Assembly: GCA_023382595.1 (NCBI GenBank)
Contig: JAHDWB010000001.1
Location: forward strand, 1-64,000
From: Anaerolineales bacterium
Lineage (GTDB): Bacteria; Chloroflexota; Anaerolineae; Anaerolineales; Villigracilaceae
Direction of reading: 5' to 3'
DNA: 64,000 nucleotides
The notes beneath the pieces were generated by a model. The model saw only the letters and a list, made by a program, of their open reading frames with translations, had not been told where the DNA came from and searched no databases. Shown one piece after another: positions 50,000 to 59,478 of this stretch (position 1 is the stretch's first letter; each line of letters opens with the position of its first letter). The translations under genes were made by a program, and so were the position numbers.

Positions 50000-50066
50000 A
50001 ACTTCTCTCGGCGCATTTATGCGACAATAAACATTGCACCCCCGTTACGCCACTTTCATTAGTTCA

Positions 50067-51344
50067 TCACTCCTCTCCCTCCGAGCGGTCTCCAGACCAC
50101 GTGTCGTCGTCTATTTCTCCTATCGAGAATCTGGGTTTTGAGGACTTCGGCTTTGGGGTTTTGTTTATCTTTTTCTTTTTCGGCTTGGGTGGATATTGTT
50201 TCGGATCAAAGGGCAACTTTGTCTTGGAGACATGCAGCGTACGGTTTTGCAGAAGATCATCGCGCCACTCGCCCATCGCATACTGGGGCAGTCTTCCAAA
50301 ATCCCGCCAGTCGTGCCCAATGAGAGCGATCGGAGTGAATTTGGAATAATCGTATTTTCGGAAATGCCTCACCACCCAACCCGATCCCATAATACAAAAG
50401 ATAATGGGCAGGTTCCATGCAACCGCATGCCGGCACGCCTGGGCAATCCGCCCGCTATAGATCCTTCGCATTGTTTGTCCAGAGCTTTTCCCACTGTCCA
50501 CTTCAAGCCAAAATAGCGCCTCCTTTCCCTGATGCGTTCCCCAAGCCAGCGCATCAGGAATGCCTCGCTGCAGCGGGACTTCCGTCCAGGATTCCCAGAT
50601 TTCGATATCCGGGTACGCCTTTTCCAGCCATGCCCGCCACATCCGTGCCTTGCGTCGGTGACGTTCGCCAGCGTATCGGAATTCGCCTCTATATTTCGTG
50701 AAGTGAACCCCTTTGGGGATGTTCCATGACCGATGCACGATCCTTAATCCCTTGATTCGGATCGCATATCCTTCGTATTTACCGATCTGTCGGCGTTCGA
50801 TCAAACCCTCCACTTGAAGCTGATTCAACAGATTCCGGACATGGCTCTCGCTGAAACCTGCCAGGGAAGCGATCTCGGGGCGGTATGCCGTCTTCAGTCT
50901 CGCCAGGATCTGCAGGACGCGTAACGCCGGTCCCTTGATACCATATTCCTTCGGATCAAAATGAGAAGCCAGAACTGGGACATCCACTTGCTGAATACGT
51001 GTCGGCTGGATCGGACTGGAAAACTGCCATTCCCAAACAACGGGCTTCGATGCCGGCTGGATGGTCATCGGTATCTTGAACTTTACCAACCGTTTGATCT
51101 CGGCATAAAACCAATTCCCAGGCGCATCCACCGAAATCCACAACGCAGGATGCGGACGTGCTTTGATCAGTTGATTGACGATCAGGTCGATGATTCTCGC
51201 TTGGGCATAAGGCGGAAGTCCGTCCTTATAAGAAATGTGGTGCCAGAAAATATCAAGCACCACATCCTGTCTGTTCGTCGTATAACCTGGCGTCCATTCC
51301 AACGCCAGGTTGGACAGAGGGTTTGACAGGCTAATCCTTTGCAT
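50067..51344 (-). CDS. Replication-relaxation-like winged-helix/nuclease-fold protein
   Basis: 425 residues. The middle is a winged helix (LRVLQILARLKTAYRPEIASL, about 143-165). The second half has GIPDALAWG, then LFWLEVDSGK (about 263-300), a pattern close to the PD-(D/E)xK-like fold of the replication-relaxation family of plasmids and integrative elements. The C-terminal end is a Lys/Pro-rich tail. It overlaps the end of the upstream small gene by 14 bases. The likely role is in plasmid-type replication or mobilisation; the family fit is moderate. It is convergent with DUF2891 copy 2. Confidence 0.6.
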   Translation of the reverse strand: MQRISLSNPLSNLALEWTPGYTTNRQDVVLDIFWHHISYKDGLPPYAQARIIDLIVNQLIKARPHPALWISVDAPGNWFYAEIKRLVKFKIPMTIQPASKPVVWEWQFSSPIQPTRIQQVDVPVLASHFDPKEYGIKGPALRVLQILARLKTAYRPEIASLAGFSESHVRNLLNQLQVEGLIERRQIGKYEGYAIRIKGLRIVHRSWNIPKGVHFTKYRGEFRYAGERHRRKARMWRAWLEKAYPDIEIWESWTEVPLQRGIPDALAWGTHQGKEALFWLEVDSGKSSGQTMRRIYSGRIAQACRHAVAWNLPIIFCIMGSGWVVRHFRKYDYSKFTPIALIGHDWRDFGRLPQYAMGEWRDDLLQNRTLHVSKTKLPFDPKQYPPKPKKKKINKTPKPKSSKPRFSIGEIDDDTWSGDRSEGEE

Positions 51345-51777
51345 CTTGTGTCAATTTTCGATAAAGATCAATCTGCCTGCCATAATTTACATAAAGGACT
51401 TTCAAATTATGTTGAAGATGCTCGATTTCCTTTTCTCGGGTAGCAATCATTTCCCGAATAGCTCCCATCTTATCTGCAAGGTAATAAGTTTTCTTATCTT
51501 GTTGCACAATTGGAATTGCCCGATGCTGCAAATTATCGATGGCATCAAAAATCTCCAATTCCAAGTTTGGATTACGTCCCTTAGATTTTGAATTCCAGCC
51601 TAAAACAACCCTGACCAATTCCTGGATCGTATAAGATTCCCTGGTGGTTGCAAGTACGTCAAAAAGATTACGTTCAGTATCATTGAGGCTGTCTTCTTCT
51701 ATGAGTTCGGACAACATTGTGTGATAGTGGGATTTATATTTTCTGACCATTCGATTTAGGCTCCTTTGAATGCGCAT
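51331..51777 (-). CDS. Small helical protein upstream of the replication-relaxation gene
   Basis: 148 residues, not recognised. The N-terminal half looks like a winged-helix or helical bundle (LNDTERNLFDVLATTRES), and the last 50 residues form a heptad-type coiled-coil (MIATREKEIEHLQHNLKVL). Its gene begins just beside the iteron-like repeats and overlaps the next gene, so it could be a repeat-binding initiator or copy-number regulator. That role is inferred from place. Confidence 0.45.
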   Translation of the reverse strand: MRIQRSLNRMVRKYKSHYHTMLSELIEEDSLNDTERNLFDVLATTRESYTIQELVRVVLGWNSKSKGRNPNLELEIFDAIDNLQHRAIPIVQQDKKTYYLADKMGAIREMIATREKEIEHLQHNLKVLYVNYGRQIDLYRKLTQDAKD

Positions 51778-51887
51778 GATAAAGAATTCGCATCAAGGGT
51801 CTCTGCAACGCGTCGCTAAATCATTGCCGTCAGACCTGTTTCTACAGAAAAAGGCTGTTTTTTTTAAATTAAAGTCCATATGCTCTT

Positions 51888-52182
51888 TCTCTTGTAGTTC
51901 AGTAGTTCACTTCCCGCAGACACCCGCCATATTTGGATAAATGCTTCTCAATACGACCCCACAACCCAACATCTGGCGGGTATTTTGTTGAACTGCTCAT
52001 TGAACTGCACCTCAAAAAAGTAGTTCACTCGATTTTCAAATCAGTTCAACAGTAGTTCACTAGTAGTTCACTCAGTAGTTCAGTCAAAACATGCACATAT
52101 AAAGAGAAAATGACTTATAAAATAGTTATTTCATCCATATATGGGTACTAATTTTTTAAGTGAACTACTGAACTACAAGAGA
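51888..52182. repeat. Iteron-like cluster, candidate replication origin or operator
   Basis: Eight copies of GTAGTTCA: 51894, 51902, 52020, 52052, 52063 and 52075 on plus; 52161 and 52169 on minus, plus degenerate TTGAACTGC copies near 51988 and 52000. The outermost pairs form a perfect 25-bp inverted repeat (51888-51912 and 52158-52182). AT-rich sequence lies inside and just outside it. It sits between the primase-helicase and the small coiled-coil gene, both on the minus strand. This arrangement is like the iteron origins of plasmids. Confidence 0.55.
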
Positions 52183-52232
52183 ATGTCCCTTTTTAATTAA
52201 AAAAATTGCCGTGCCCTGCTCCAATTGCAGGA

Positions 52233-52272
52233 AATAAAAAAGCCCGGCTCCGTTTTCACGATAGCCAGGCTT
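52233..52272 (-). terminator. Terminator of the primase-helicase gene
   Basis: Read on the minus strand, the stem AAGCCTGGCT/AGCCGGGCTT (one mismatch) is followed by a T-run. It lies 6 bases beyond the primase stop codon. Confidence 0.7.
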
Positions 52273-52277
52273 TGGCT

Positions 52278-55200
52278 CTACTTATCAGAGCGCGTCAGTG
52301 AAACCCCGTACAGCTGTTCAACCCTGTGGACATCCACGATCAATACCCTTTGCCGGATGCCGGCACACAACTTGCTTGCCTCCACCTGCCGCTCCCCCAC
52401 CTGTGCAAGCAGTCCATCCACCTGACGCAGTTGCCGGCGCAGGGCATCCGGCATGATATCGAGGTTTTCATCCAGACCGCGCCAGAATTCCTTGGCTTGT
52501 GCCAGGCTGGTTTCGGTGCGCAGATAGATCAGCTTCTGCTCCGGACCCGGATCGTAATATCCGATTGGGCTCGCATGGATCGGCGGTTGGTATTCCTCAT
52601 CCTGAGTGCGTGGCGCCAGATAGACTTTGCCTTCCACCAGCAGACTGGAGATTGCTGTGAAGAATTTCCGCACCGGCGACTCGGCTGCCACCTGCTCCGC
52701 CTGGTTTTGGATGAGCGACAGCAGGGCTTGGTTGTTTTCTGCAATCATCTCATCGACATCCTTCCACGGGATTAACTGCAGATCTTCAAAGCAACGCAAT
52801 GCCAACTCCTGCGCTGCCGCTAATACGGCATAGGCATCCGGCAGGCGGTTTTGCAGGCTGCCGGCTTGGCGTGCAAACTGCGCCGCTTTATCCACCATAG
52901 CGGGAAACTCCTTGGAAATACGCTCCCAATTCTCTGTCAAATACTGCAAATAGAGTTTCATCGCCTGCCCCAGCAAGCCTTGTTGTGCTTTCCCTTGAAG
53001 AGCCGTCAATTTATTTTCATCACTATTCTCTGACCCTTGCATCGGCAGGATGTCGCCCGGCTCCACACCGACATACAACATGCGTCCCACGATGCTTTGC
53101 CCGATCAACGGGTTCTCGGCGGTCATGATCACCAGTCCACGCGGGAAACGCGTGTTCTGCTGGGACAGGTCGGCGCGCGAACGACCACGTGCAGAGCGGT
53201 TGCCTACCGAGCGCACGACATGATGTCCCTTCTTATGCATGGCACGTGCTTCCGCCAGGCTGGAGAATTGCGGCGCAAAATCATCGATCACCAAGGGCAC
53301 ATCCTTCGCGAGGAACATCGCAGCTTCGATGGCGGTCATCGTGGAAGTCCAGTCGATCGGTGCATGGTAATCACGTCCCTGCACAAATCCCGTGCCGAAG
53401 TGAGTCAACGCCAGATGTGCCAGGGTGGACTTGCCGCTTTGGGTTGTGCCATACACAGACAGCACCGCATTCAACGGACGCAGGCTTGTGAGCGGCGCAG
53501 CATACATCGCCGCCCACAACGGAGCGGTGACCCTGCGCGGACCGAGCTGCAGGAATTCCAGCGTGGCACGCACGGCTTCCTCCGGATGGCACTCTTCCTT
53601 CGGCAAGGCGTAATGCCGCAGGTTATTTGACCCAAGGTCCACGCGCACCTGGTCGTTCAAGCCTTCTTCGCCCAACCAACCGGATGCGGTTAGGAAGCCG
53701 CGCAGTCCATCACAATCATGCCAGCCGGTGAAGGTATACAGCTTCTCGCGCTGGACACTCTCCATCGAAACTTCCTGAATGGCACGCGCCAGGAGATAGG
53801 ATTTACCAGGCGGCAGAGTGATGATCGGACGCATCCCCCAGCTATCTGGGATCCAATCCAACTTGTCAAAAGCACGCGCCTCCACTTGGACCGGCTGCAA
53901 TGCTTGCCCCGAAGCCAATCCCCCTTCGATGCTGTAACGCACGGTCGGCGGGTTGAGACCATCGTCCACTATTAGTTCGTGGCTGATGCGCGCCCAGAAG
54001 TTGCCCAACGGATCGCCCTTGAAATGCAGCCGGCGTTCACGGATCTCGGAATCCAGATATCCATTTTCCTCTTCGCGTTGGTTCATCAAGCTCTTGAGAT
54101 CACGTTTCGAAATGGCAAGTTTCTTTTCCACCAACGAAGAATACCGGGAGCGCAGTGTGTCGGGCAGGTCGGCAATGTGTCGGGTAATTGCCTGTAGATT
54201 TTCATCCAGTTCCAATGGGGATAAAGTTCGACTGTGATCGATCAGGATGTCCAGCCAGGGTTTTGCATTGGATAGGTGTTTCTCCAGAATCTGCAAGGTC
54301 AAGCCGTTCTGCAGCCATTCGTTTATATCCTTGGCGGGCAGGTCCGGAGCCACCATCGTCAAGGCGCCAAGAGCTTCACACAATCGACGAGTCACATTTG
54401 ACTTGCGCTTGCGGACCTTGTCTTGCTCAGCTGGAGATAATTTGGATTTATGCAAGTCATTATCCAATGCAAGGTAAATGACACGCCGCTTTTGCAATCG
54501 CTCGATCTCTTGCGCAGACAGGTTCCCCACCCCACACAACGCCAGGGCGGAACGACCCAGTTGGCGCAAGCTCTCGGCATCGGATTGTCCTTCGACGATG
54601 ATGAGGTTGAGATCGCCGGGTACCAACGCCCAATACACCTGACGTTCATTCGGCAGGTTGCGCGACTTGTCATCCGGATCCTTGGGCTTCAAAGCACGCG
54701 CCGAGAAATACACAGCCTTGCCGTTCCAGGTATGGGGATAGACGATATACCCATCCGGTGAAGCCTTGGCACCCTCCCCATTGGCAGTGAAGTCCAAGCC
54801 ATCGGCTCGGATCAAGCCGAGTTCTTTTGCCAGTTGGATATCCGTTTTTATCGTTTGCAAATGTCCGTGCAAACCGCGGTCCGATTTGCAAAATCCCCAG
54901 CCGGCTTCACGCAGGGTCTTTTCCGTGAAGCCGCGACCCAGCAGGTACTTCCGCGCCGGCTCGCCTGCCTTGCTCCACAACTGCGCGGCAAAATACTTTG
55001 CCGCCTCATCGAGCAGATCGGTCTGTTTTCTGTGTTCCATCTCCCGTTGCACAGCTCCCGGATCAAAGCCAAGGTCTGCCAGATCGAGATGAAGGGTTTC
55101 CGCCAGGTATTTCACGGCACCCATGAAGTCCAAGCCCTGCCAGCGTTGCACGAAGTCAATCGCGTCGCCGCCGGCATCGCACTTGGTATGGCAATGCCAG

Positions 55201-55469
55201 CGTGAATGACCGTTTGGATCGGTGTAGATGACAAAGGCTGTCGGGTTATCGCCTTTGTGCAAGGGACAGGTACCGCGAAATTCTCCCCCACTTCGCTGAA
55301 GCTTCGTGCCGGCTTGCTGTGCCAGATCCTCCAGATTCACCCCAGAAAAGATGACGTGTAAATTAAGGCGGTTGGAAGTTGTGGTATCATGCGCCTTGTC
55401 TGTTGACGCAGTCAACCTTTGTTGGGATGCCGCCGGTTTCCGCCCGGCGGCGTTCTGTTTTAAGTCCAT
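52278..55469 (-). CDS. Primase-helicase with CHC2 zinc finger, TOPRIM and P-loop domains
   Basis: 1063 residues, a plasmid- or phage-type replication protein. CHC2-type zinc finger with C68, H71, C93 and C97 (CPLH and WHCHTKC). TOPRIM with the catalytic Glu in IIVEGQSDAES (about 285) and DND in YLALDND. A P-loop GTTQSGKSTL (about 676) with Asp-Asp in VIDDFAPQF is the helicase part, like DUF927-type motors. Start follows AAAGGAG. It makes primers and unwinds DNA at a replication fork. It is the main replication gene of the block and is followed by the iteron-like cluster. Confidence 0.8.
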   Translation of the reverse strand: MDLKQNAAGRKPAASQQRLTASTDKAHDTTTSNRLNLHVIFSGVNLEDLAQQAGTKLQRSGGEFRGTCPLHKGDNPTAFVIYTDPNGHSRWHCHTKCDAGGDAIDFVQRWQGLDFMGAVKYLAETLHLDLADLGFDPGAVQREMEHRKQTDLLDEAAKYFAAQLWSKAGEPARKYLLGRGFTEKTLREAGWGFCKSDRGLHGHLQTIKTDIQLAKELGLIRADGLDFTANGEGAKASPDGYIVYPHTWNGKAVYFSARALKPKDPDDKSRNLPNERQVYWALVPGDLNLIIVEGQSDAESLRQLGRSALALCGVGNLSAQEIERLQKRRVIYLALDNDLHKSKLSPAEQDKVRKRKSNVTRRLCEALGALTMVAPDLPAKDINEWLQNGLTLQILEKHLSNAKPWLDILIDHSRTLSPLELDENLQAITRHIADLPDTLRSRYSSLVEKKLAISKRDLKSLMNQREEENGYLDSEIRERRLHFKGDPLGNFWARISHELIVDDGLNPPTVRYSIEGGLASGQALQPVQVEARAFDKLDWIPDSWGMRPIITLPPGKSYLLARAIQEVSMESVQREKLYTFTGWHDCDGLRGFLTASGWLGEEGLNDQVRVDLGSNNLRHYALPKEECHPEEAVRATLEFLQLGPRRVTAPLWAAMYAAPLTSLRPLNAVLSVYGTTQSGKSTLAHLALTHFGTGFVQGRDYHAPIDWTSTMTAIEAAMFLAKDVPLVIDDFAPQFSSLAEARAMHKKGHHVVRSVGNRSARGRSRADLSQQNTRFPRGLVIMTAENPLIGQSIVGRMLYVGVEPGDILPMQGSENSDENKLTALQGKAQQGLLGQAMKLYLQYLTENWERISKEFPAMVDKAAQFARQAGSLQNRLPDAYAVLAAAQELALRCFEDLQLIPWKDVDEMIAENNQALLSLIQNQAEQVAAESPVRKFFTAISSLLVEGKVYLAPRTQDEEYQPPIHASPIGYYDPGPEQKLIYLRTETSLAQAKEFWRGLDENLDIMPDALRRQLRQVDGLLAQVGERQVEASKLCAGIRQRVLIVDVHRVEQLYGVSLTRSDK

Positions 55470-55483
55470 GATGGCTCCTTTAT

Positions 55484-56398
55484 TTATCCTTCGCTGAGAT
55501 GTTCGACGGCCAGTTCAAGATCGCGTTCGCTGGGGGCGATGTAGATGCGGGTGGTATTCAGGCTGGAATGTCCAAGCAGAGCTGCCACCTTTTCCAAGCC
55601 CACCTCACTATCCACCAGGTTCTTGGCAAAGGTGTGTCGGCAGATATGCGGAGTCAGTTCCTTGATATTGGCAGCTTTGGCATAACGTTGCAGGATGCGC
55701 TGGACGGTGCGTCCGCTCAGGCTTTCATGTTCCCCTTCCACGGTCATCCAAAGATGTTCACAGCCCGGTCTCACCGCGATCCATTCCTGCAGGGCTTTGC
55801 GTGCATCCGAATTCAACGGCACGCTGCGTTGTTTGTTGCCCTTGCCGTTCTGGACCGAGACGCTGCCTTTGCGTTCAGAGAGTTCGAGGTCTGTCATCTG
55901 CAATCCGATCGCTTCGCTCAAACGCAGTCCTGTGTGTAACAAAAAGAGGGTCAGGGAGGCATCACGACGTCTTGTGACCCAACGTTTGGGATAGTTCTTC
56001 TTCGCCAGTTCCAGATCGTTTTCTATCGCACGCTTCAAGGCGTGCTGCTCGTGTTTGTCCAGCCACTTCGGACTACGTGCGACACTGGCAACGCCCTTGA
56101 TATTCTCGGTGGGATCGCTGGTGATCTGCTCGGTGCGGCGTGCCCATTTGCACAAGGCAGCAAGTGCCGCCAGGCGACGATTGACGGTGCCGGCTTTGCG
56201 GCGCTCACCCACCAGCAGGAATTGTTTGTAGTTCTTGACGTCCGTTGGTGTGATACGTTGGACTTTGAGGGTCTCCGCATTCACTCGCTCAAACCAGCCT
56301 TCGAAGTGCTGAAGGTCGGAGAGATAGCCTTTGATCGTGAGCGGTGAAAGGTCCTGTTCGTTCAGGTGGTTTTGGAAGTCGGTCAGTAGTTTGTTCAT
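55484..56398 (-). CDS. Tyrosine recombinase, XerC/D-like
   Basis: 304 residues, the length of Xer recombinases. Catalytic pieces are HTGLRLSEAIGL (Arg I), TPHICRHTFAKNL (HxxR) and LGHSSLNTTRIYI (His and Tyr); all are present. It is just upstream of the primase-helicase with a gap of 14 bases, on the same strand, so it may resolve multimers of the element, as plasmid-borne resolvases do, rather than being the integrase. The integrase next to the tRNA is a different gene. Confidence 0.85.
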   Translation of the reverse strand: MNKLLTDFQNHLNEQDLSPLTIKGYLSDLQHFEGWFERVNAETLKVQRITPTDVKNYKQFLLVGERRKAGTVNRRLAALAALCKWARRTEQITSDPTENIKGVASVARSPKWLDKHEQHALKRAIENDLELAKKNYPKRWVTRRRDASLTLFLLHTGLRLSEAIGLQMTDLELSERKGSVSVQNGKGNKQRSVPLNSDARKALQEWIAVRPGCEHLWMTVEGEHESLSGRTVQRILQRYAKAANIKELTPHICRHTFAKNLVDSEVGLEKVAALLGHSSLNTTRIYIAPSERDLELAVEHLSEG

Positions 56399-56730
56399 GT
56401 CAAATGCCCTTGTTTTTTAGATTTTGGAAAAGCCAACAGGAAGCCCTGAGAGAGCCGAGATTTTCCAGACGGAGGACGAGCCGTATTTGGCTCAGAAAGC
56501 CGTTCCCTGCCCTTCCTATGAAGACAGGGTAAACAATAGAATGAGCAGACGTGTAAGCAAAATTAAGAAGGAAGTAATCCAAGCGGTAAACAAGACGCTT
56601 ACAGCCTTTTTTTCCATCAAAAATCGAACTGCATTTGGCGGAAGTCTTCTGGTTCGGTTTTGCGCGATCTGCCATTTGATCAACCACAGACCAGGTTCTG
56701 GCATGCGTTCATGGCACTTCAGTCCAGTCC
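56399..56730 (-). other. Gap without a convincing gene
   Basis: About 330 bases between the recombinase and the next gene. Frames on both strands (for instance 56400-56687 and 56516-56743 on minus) have no ribosome site, no recognised motif and unlikely composition. A short inverted repeat is present near 56480-56505 (GAGCC..GGCTC). Probably a regulatory or degraded region. Confidence 0.4.
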
Positions 56731-57312
56731 TCATTCGGACCAACCTTGAACTTTCATCTGTATCACCGCCGGCTCACGGCGGATCTTCAATTTGCCAGCC
56801 TGATACGCATCGAGACTGTGTCTAAAGAACGCGCTCAACACATCCGCCAAACGCAGGTTGTATGCTTCGGCAATCACTTTGAGTCGTTCATGCCGATCCG
56901 TTCCCAAACGATATGCAGCCGTCTGCCCTTTGAGGGAACGGGAAAAAGCCGGGTCGGCACGTTTCACTGGTTTGTGTCGGCGTGTCGGCAACTGAGTCGG
57001 TTCCGTGTCGGCTTCCTCCCAGACAAGCGTATGCTTGCGTCCCTTGGGATTGAGGCGCGGCTTGAACTTCAAGGTTCCGCGCGTGTGGCAGTGCTCGGCG
57101 TAATCGAACAGGACGCCTGCCACCGGATCGACATTCTCCATCAAGGTCTCTGCCAGTGCCGCGACTTCATCACGCAATTCCACGGTGATCAGGTAACGAC
57201 GGGCAGGGTTGGTCTTTTCCCAATTGCGAGTCTGTTTCTTTTTTTTCGCCACCGCCAGATCATGCGCGACTGTGGGATGGTCATTTGAGAAGGCATTTCG
57301 TCCGGACATCAT
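56731..57312 (-). CDS. Small basic protein with possible RHH-type C-terminus after parA
   Basis: 193 residues, not recognised. The N-terminus is Lys-rich (AKKKKQTRNW). The last 60 residues (AYRLGTDRHERLKVIAEAYNL and RLADVLSAFFRHSL) have the look of a ribbon-helix-helix or short helical DNA-binding unit. It lies 6 bases after parA on the same strand, the place of a centromere-binding ParB-type partner. It is not homologous to classic ParB so far as can be seen. The role is inferred. Confidence 0.45.
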   Translation of the reverse strand: MMSGRNAFSNDHPTVAHDLAVAKKKKQTRNWEKTNPARRYLITVELRDEVAALAETLMENVDPVAGVLFDYAEHCHTRGTLKFKPRLNPKGRKHTLVWEEADTEPTQLPTRRHKPVKRADPAFSRSLKGQTAAYRLGTDRHERLKVIAEAYNLRLADVLSAFFRHSLDAYQAGKLKIRREPAVIQMKVQGWSE

Positions 57313-57318
57313 TCACTC

Positions 57319-58095
57319 CTATTCCAGTTTGGATAACCGCCTGGCAAGGTCTTCGTATTCCAATGCGGATCGGCTCTTGATATCTTTTTCAAAGATGGTC
57401 AGGCCTTCGGCAGAGGCTTCCCGCAACACGGTCGCGCGATGGATGGGCGCGAAGACCTGATCGGGAAATGCCGACTGCAGGTTCGTCATCTGTTCGCGGG
57501 TGGTGCGGGTTTGTTCGTCATAAAAGGTCGGCAGGACGCCGGCTAGTTTTCCGCGCCATTGCTTTTCTGTCTGCAAGACCTTGAGCATCTCCAGAAAACC
57601 GGAGACGCCATCCGCGGAGAGAAAATCCAAGCTCGATACGATCACTGCCAGATCCGCCGCCCAGGACGCCATCTCCTGCAAGCCGCCCGTGGAAGGCGGA
57701 GTGTCGAAGAGCAGGGTATCGAAGCCAAGTTTGCGGATGGCGGGCAGGTTGTCCTTGATGTAGTTGATCGGCTGCTCTTCAATGGTGAGCAGACGCTGCG
57801 CTTTGGCTGTCATCTGATTGCCCGGAAGCAGAAACAGATTTTCCCGCCGGGTCGGTCGGACCCACTGGTTCATGATCTCCGGGGTGATGGGCTGGTTGTT
57901 GAAGAGCGGGTACATCAGCCAGTTTGCCACGCAGGGTTCCGTATCCAGGTTCAGCGAGACAGCGGCATGCCCCTGCGGATCCAGGTCGGCGATCAGCACG
58001 CGCTTGCCCAGGCGCACAAAGGCATCGCCGACATTGATGACGGTGGTGGTCTTGCCCGTGCCGCCTTTTTGATTTGCAAAAACGATGATTTTCAT
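57319..58095 (-). CDS. parA: ParA-family partition ATPase
   Basis: 258 residues. The deviant Walker A KGGTGKTT (residues 10-17), with the ParA-specific Lys at its start, is followed by the Asp of IADLDPQGHA and the Walker B-like strand in TLLFDTPPS. ParA binds DNA with ATP and moves plasmids or chromosomes to daughter cells; ParA-like proteins also place membrane complexes. Start overlaps the stop of the 96-residue gene as ATGA. It is the fifth gene of a coupled operon that starts at the small regulator. Confidence 0.9.
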   Translation of the reverse strand: MKIIVFANQKGGTGKTTTVINVGDAFVRLGKRVLIADLDPQGHAAVSLNLDTEPCVANWLMYPLFNNQPITPEIMNQWVRPTRRENLFLLPGNQMTAKAQRLLTIEEQPINYIKDNLPAIRKLGFDTLLFDTPPSTGGLQEMASWAADLAVIVSSLDFLSADGVSGFLEMLKVLQTEKQWRGKLAGVLPTFYDEQTRTTREQMTNLQSAFPDQVFAPIHRATVLREASAEGLTIFEKDIKSRSALEYEDLARRLSKLE

Positions 58096-58382
58096 GGTTC
58101 ATTCCTTATCGGGTTTTCCAAAACGGTATTGCCATCGTCGTCGTGATCGAAGACCACATCCTCGATGATGGCAAGCGCGACGGGCTTGCCATCCAGGTCC
58201 AGATTGAGGGTGCGAACGCCGGTATGCCGGTTCAGCGCTCCAAGTGCACTGATGGTGAGCGCCATCGCCTCAGCAGAGTGGGGCAGGCGGGCGGCGCTCC
58301 GTTTGACCAGCTGAATCGCACCCGAAGCCACGATCTGGCGCGCCGAATCCAGCAGGAGGGTCCAGCCGGCAGACCGGCTCAA
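58092..58382 (-). CDS. Hypothetical 96-residue protein between membrane gene and parA
   Basis: Not recognised. A soluble protein with a helical N-terminal half (LLDSARQIVASGAIQLVKRSA) and a mixed second half with IIEDVVFDHDDDG. Start and stop both overlap neighbours as ATGA, so it must be translated with the membrane protein upstream and ParA downstream. It may join the two, but nothing in the sequence proves it. Confidence 0.45.
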   Translation of the reverse strand: MSRSAGWTLLLDSARQIVASGAIQLVKRSAARLPHSAEAMALTISALGALNRHTGVRTLNLDLDGKPVALAIIEDVVFDHDDDGNTVLENPIRNEP

Positions 58383-59131
58383 GTAGGGTTTTCCTCGGGC
58401 GGTTTGGCGCCGTTGCCGTTCGCGTTAGCATCCACTTCGGGAAGCGGTACGGGCGTTGGCTTCTTCCAGAAGTTGAGCAGCGGCCACAGTGAAAGTTTGC
58501 TCCTGGATTGGGATGGCGCGGGCTGCCTGGTCTGGTACTGACCCAGCCCCAGTTTGTCCGCCGAGCCGTATGCCGAGCGGAAGTTGCCGCGCCACTGCCC
58601 GACGATGTCGTCCATCATTTCATCCGCCACCGTCTCGGAGTCCCTTTCGATGCGTGCCAGGGCTTTGAACATGACCAGGTCACGCGCCGCGCCTTCGGCG
58701 ATCTCCTTGAGTACTTCCATCCGCCCAAGTTCGAAGACGATGGTGGCGAAGATGTTGATGGCGATCAGGACGGACATGCCGAGGATGACCATGCGGATCT
58801 CGTCCTGCGTCATCTGCCCGACCAAGCCGTTCTCTCCGGAGCGATACAGGGTATCCATCGTAAAGAGTGCCGCTTCACCGAGGAAGTCGATCAGCACCAT
58901 GAGCAGCGCCGTACCGCGCTGGATGATGCCGTCCGCACGATACAGGAAGACCAACAGCCAGCCGATCATGCCGCCCGAGGTGGCAAGTAAAGCGAAATAC
59001 CCAAGCGCCTGATCATTGGACGGCAGGGTGGTCTGCACGAAGTCCAAAGAGCGTGAGGCGGCATACACCAGCAAACCACCGCCAATGACGAGAAAGGCGA
59101 CCAGCGCCACGAACTTGAAGAGAGCTTTCAT
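58379..59131 (-). CDS. Four-helix membrane protein in the parA operon
   Basis: 250 residues, not recognised. Hydrophobic helices near 6-28, 44-65, 75-97 and 112-138 are followed by a cytoplasmic region with helices (EIAEGAARDLVMFKALARI) and a Pro/Asn-rich tail. Start at 59131 follows GGAGG; an extended frame upstream is a shadow. It overlaps the SH3 lipoprotein gene before it and the 96-residue gene after it. A membrane partner for ParA or for DNA transfer is possible. Confidence 0.55.
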   Translation of the reverse strand: MKALFKFVALVAFLVIGGGLLVYAASRSLDFVQTTLPSNDQALGYFALLATSGGMIGWLLVFLYRADGIIQRGTALLMVLIDFLGEAALFTMDTLYRSGENGLVGQMTQDEIRMVILGMSVLIAINIFATIVFELGRMEVLKEIAEGAARDLVMFKALARIERDSETVADEMMDDIVGQWRGNFRSAYGSADKLGLGQYQTRQPAPSQSRSKLSLWPLLNFWKKPTPVPLPEVDANANGNGAKPPEENPT

Positions 59132-59478
59132 TGTGTTCCTCCACAGTATTTGGAATGCACCCAGCCGGTTTGCCCGGTTGGGGTGGTGACATTGAGCCAG
59201 TCCTGATCCGCATCCAGAACTTCCAGAACATCGCCCGCCGACAACCAGGCAAGCACGGTGCATTGCAAGCCGGCACATTCCCGTAGGTGCAGGGACTGAG
59301 CCGATACTGAGCAGGTGACGGGCATTGTATGGGGAATGGAATTGGGGAGGCTGGTTGGTGTCGTTAACGGGGATTTATTGGACAACTGCGCCGGCACGTC
59401 TTGAGGCGGTGAAGGTGGCGTGGTGAGTGAACATGCCAGGGAGAAGATCAAAATAAATAGGCATTGGAGCAGTCTCAT
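59128..59478 (-). CDS. SH3-domain lipoprotein in the parA operon
   Basis: 116 residues. The signal ends in the lipobox SLAC (residues 13-16), a Pro/Ser/Thr linker follows, then a bacterial SH3 domain: [35 protein letters not shown], and [11 protein letters not shown]. The cysteines may form disulfides outside the cell. SH3b domains bind cell-wall or protein ligands. Overlaps both neighbours as ATGA. Unusual in a partition operon. Confidence 0.7.
   Translation of the reverse strand: MRLLQCLFILIFSLACSLTTPPSPPQDVPAQLSNKSPLTTPTSLPNSIPHTMPVTCSVSAQSLHLRECAGLQCTVLAWLSAGDVLEVLDADQDWLNVTTPTGQTGWVHSKYCGGTQ

Noticed and set aside
51888..52182. Possible CRISPR array from repeated GTAGTTCA units
   Set aside because: Units are 8 bases, on both strands, with irregular spacing and no spacers of equal length; no cas genes are near.
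56400..56743. Small genes in the gap after the XerC/D-like recombinase
   Set aside because: Candidate frames overlap one another, lack ribosome sites and have unlikely residue composition.
56731..57312. Classic ParB next to parA
   Set aside because: No ParB nuclease-like or helix-turn-helix signature is visible; only a basic protein with a possible RHH-like end.
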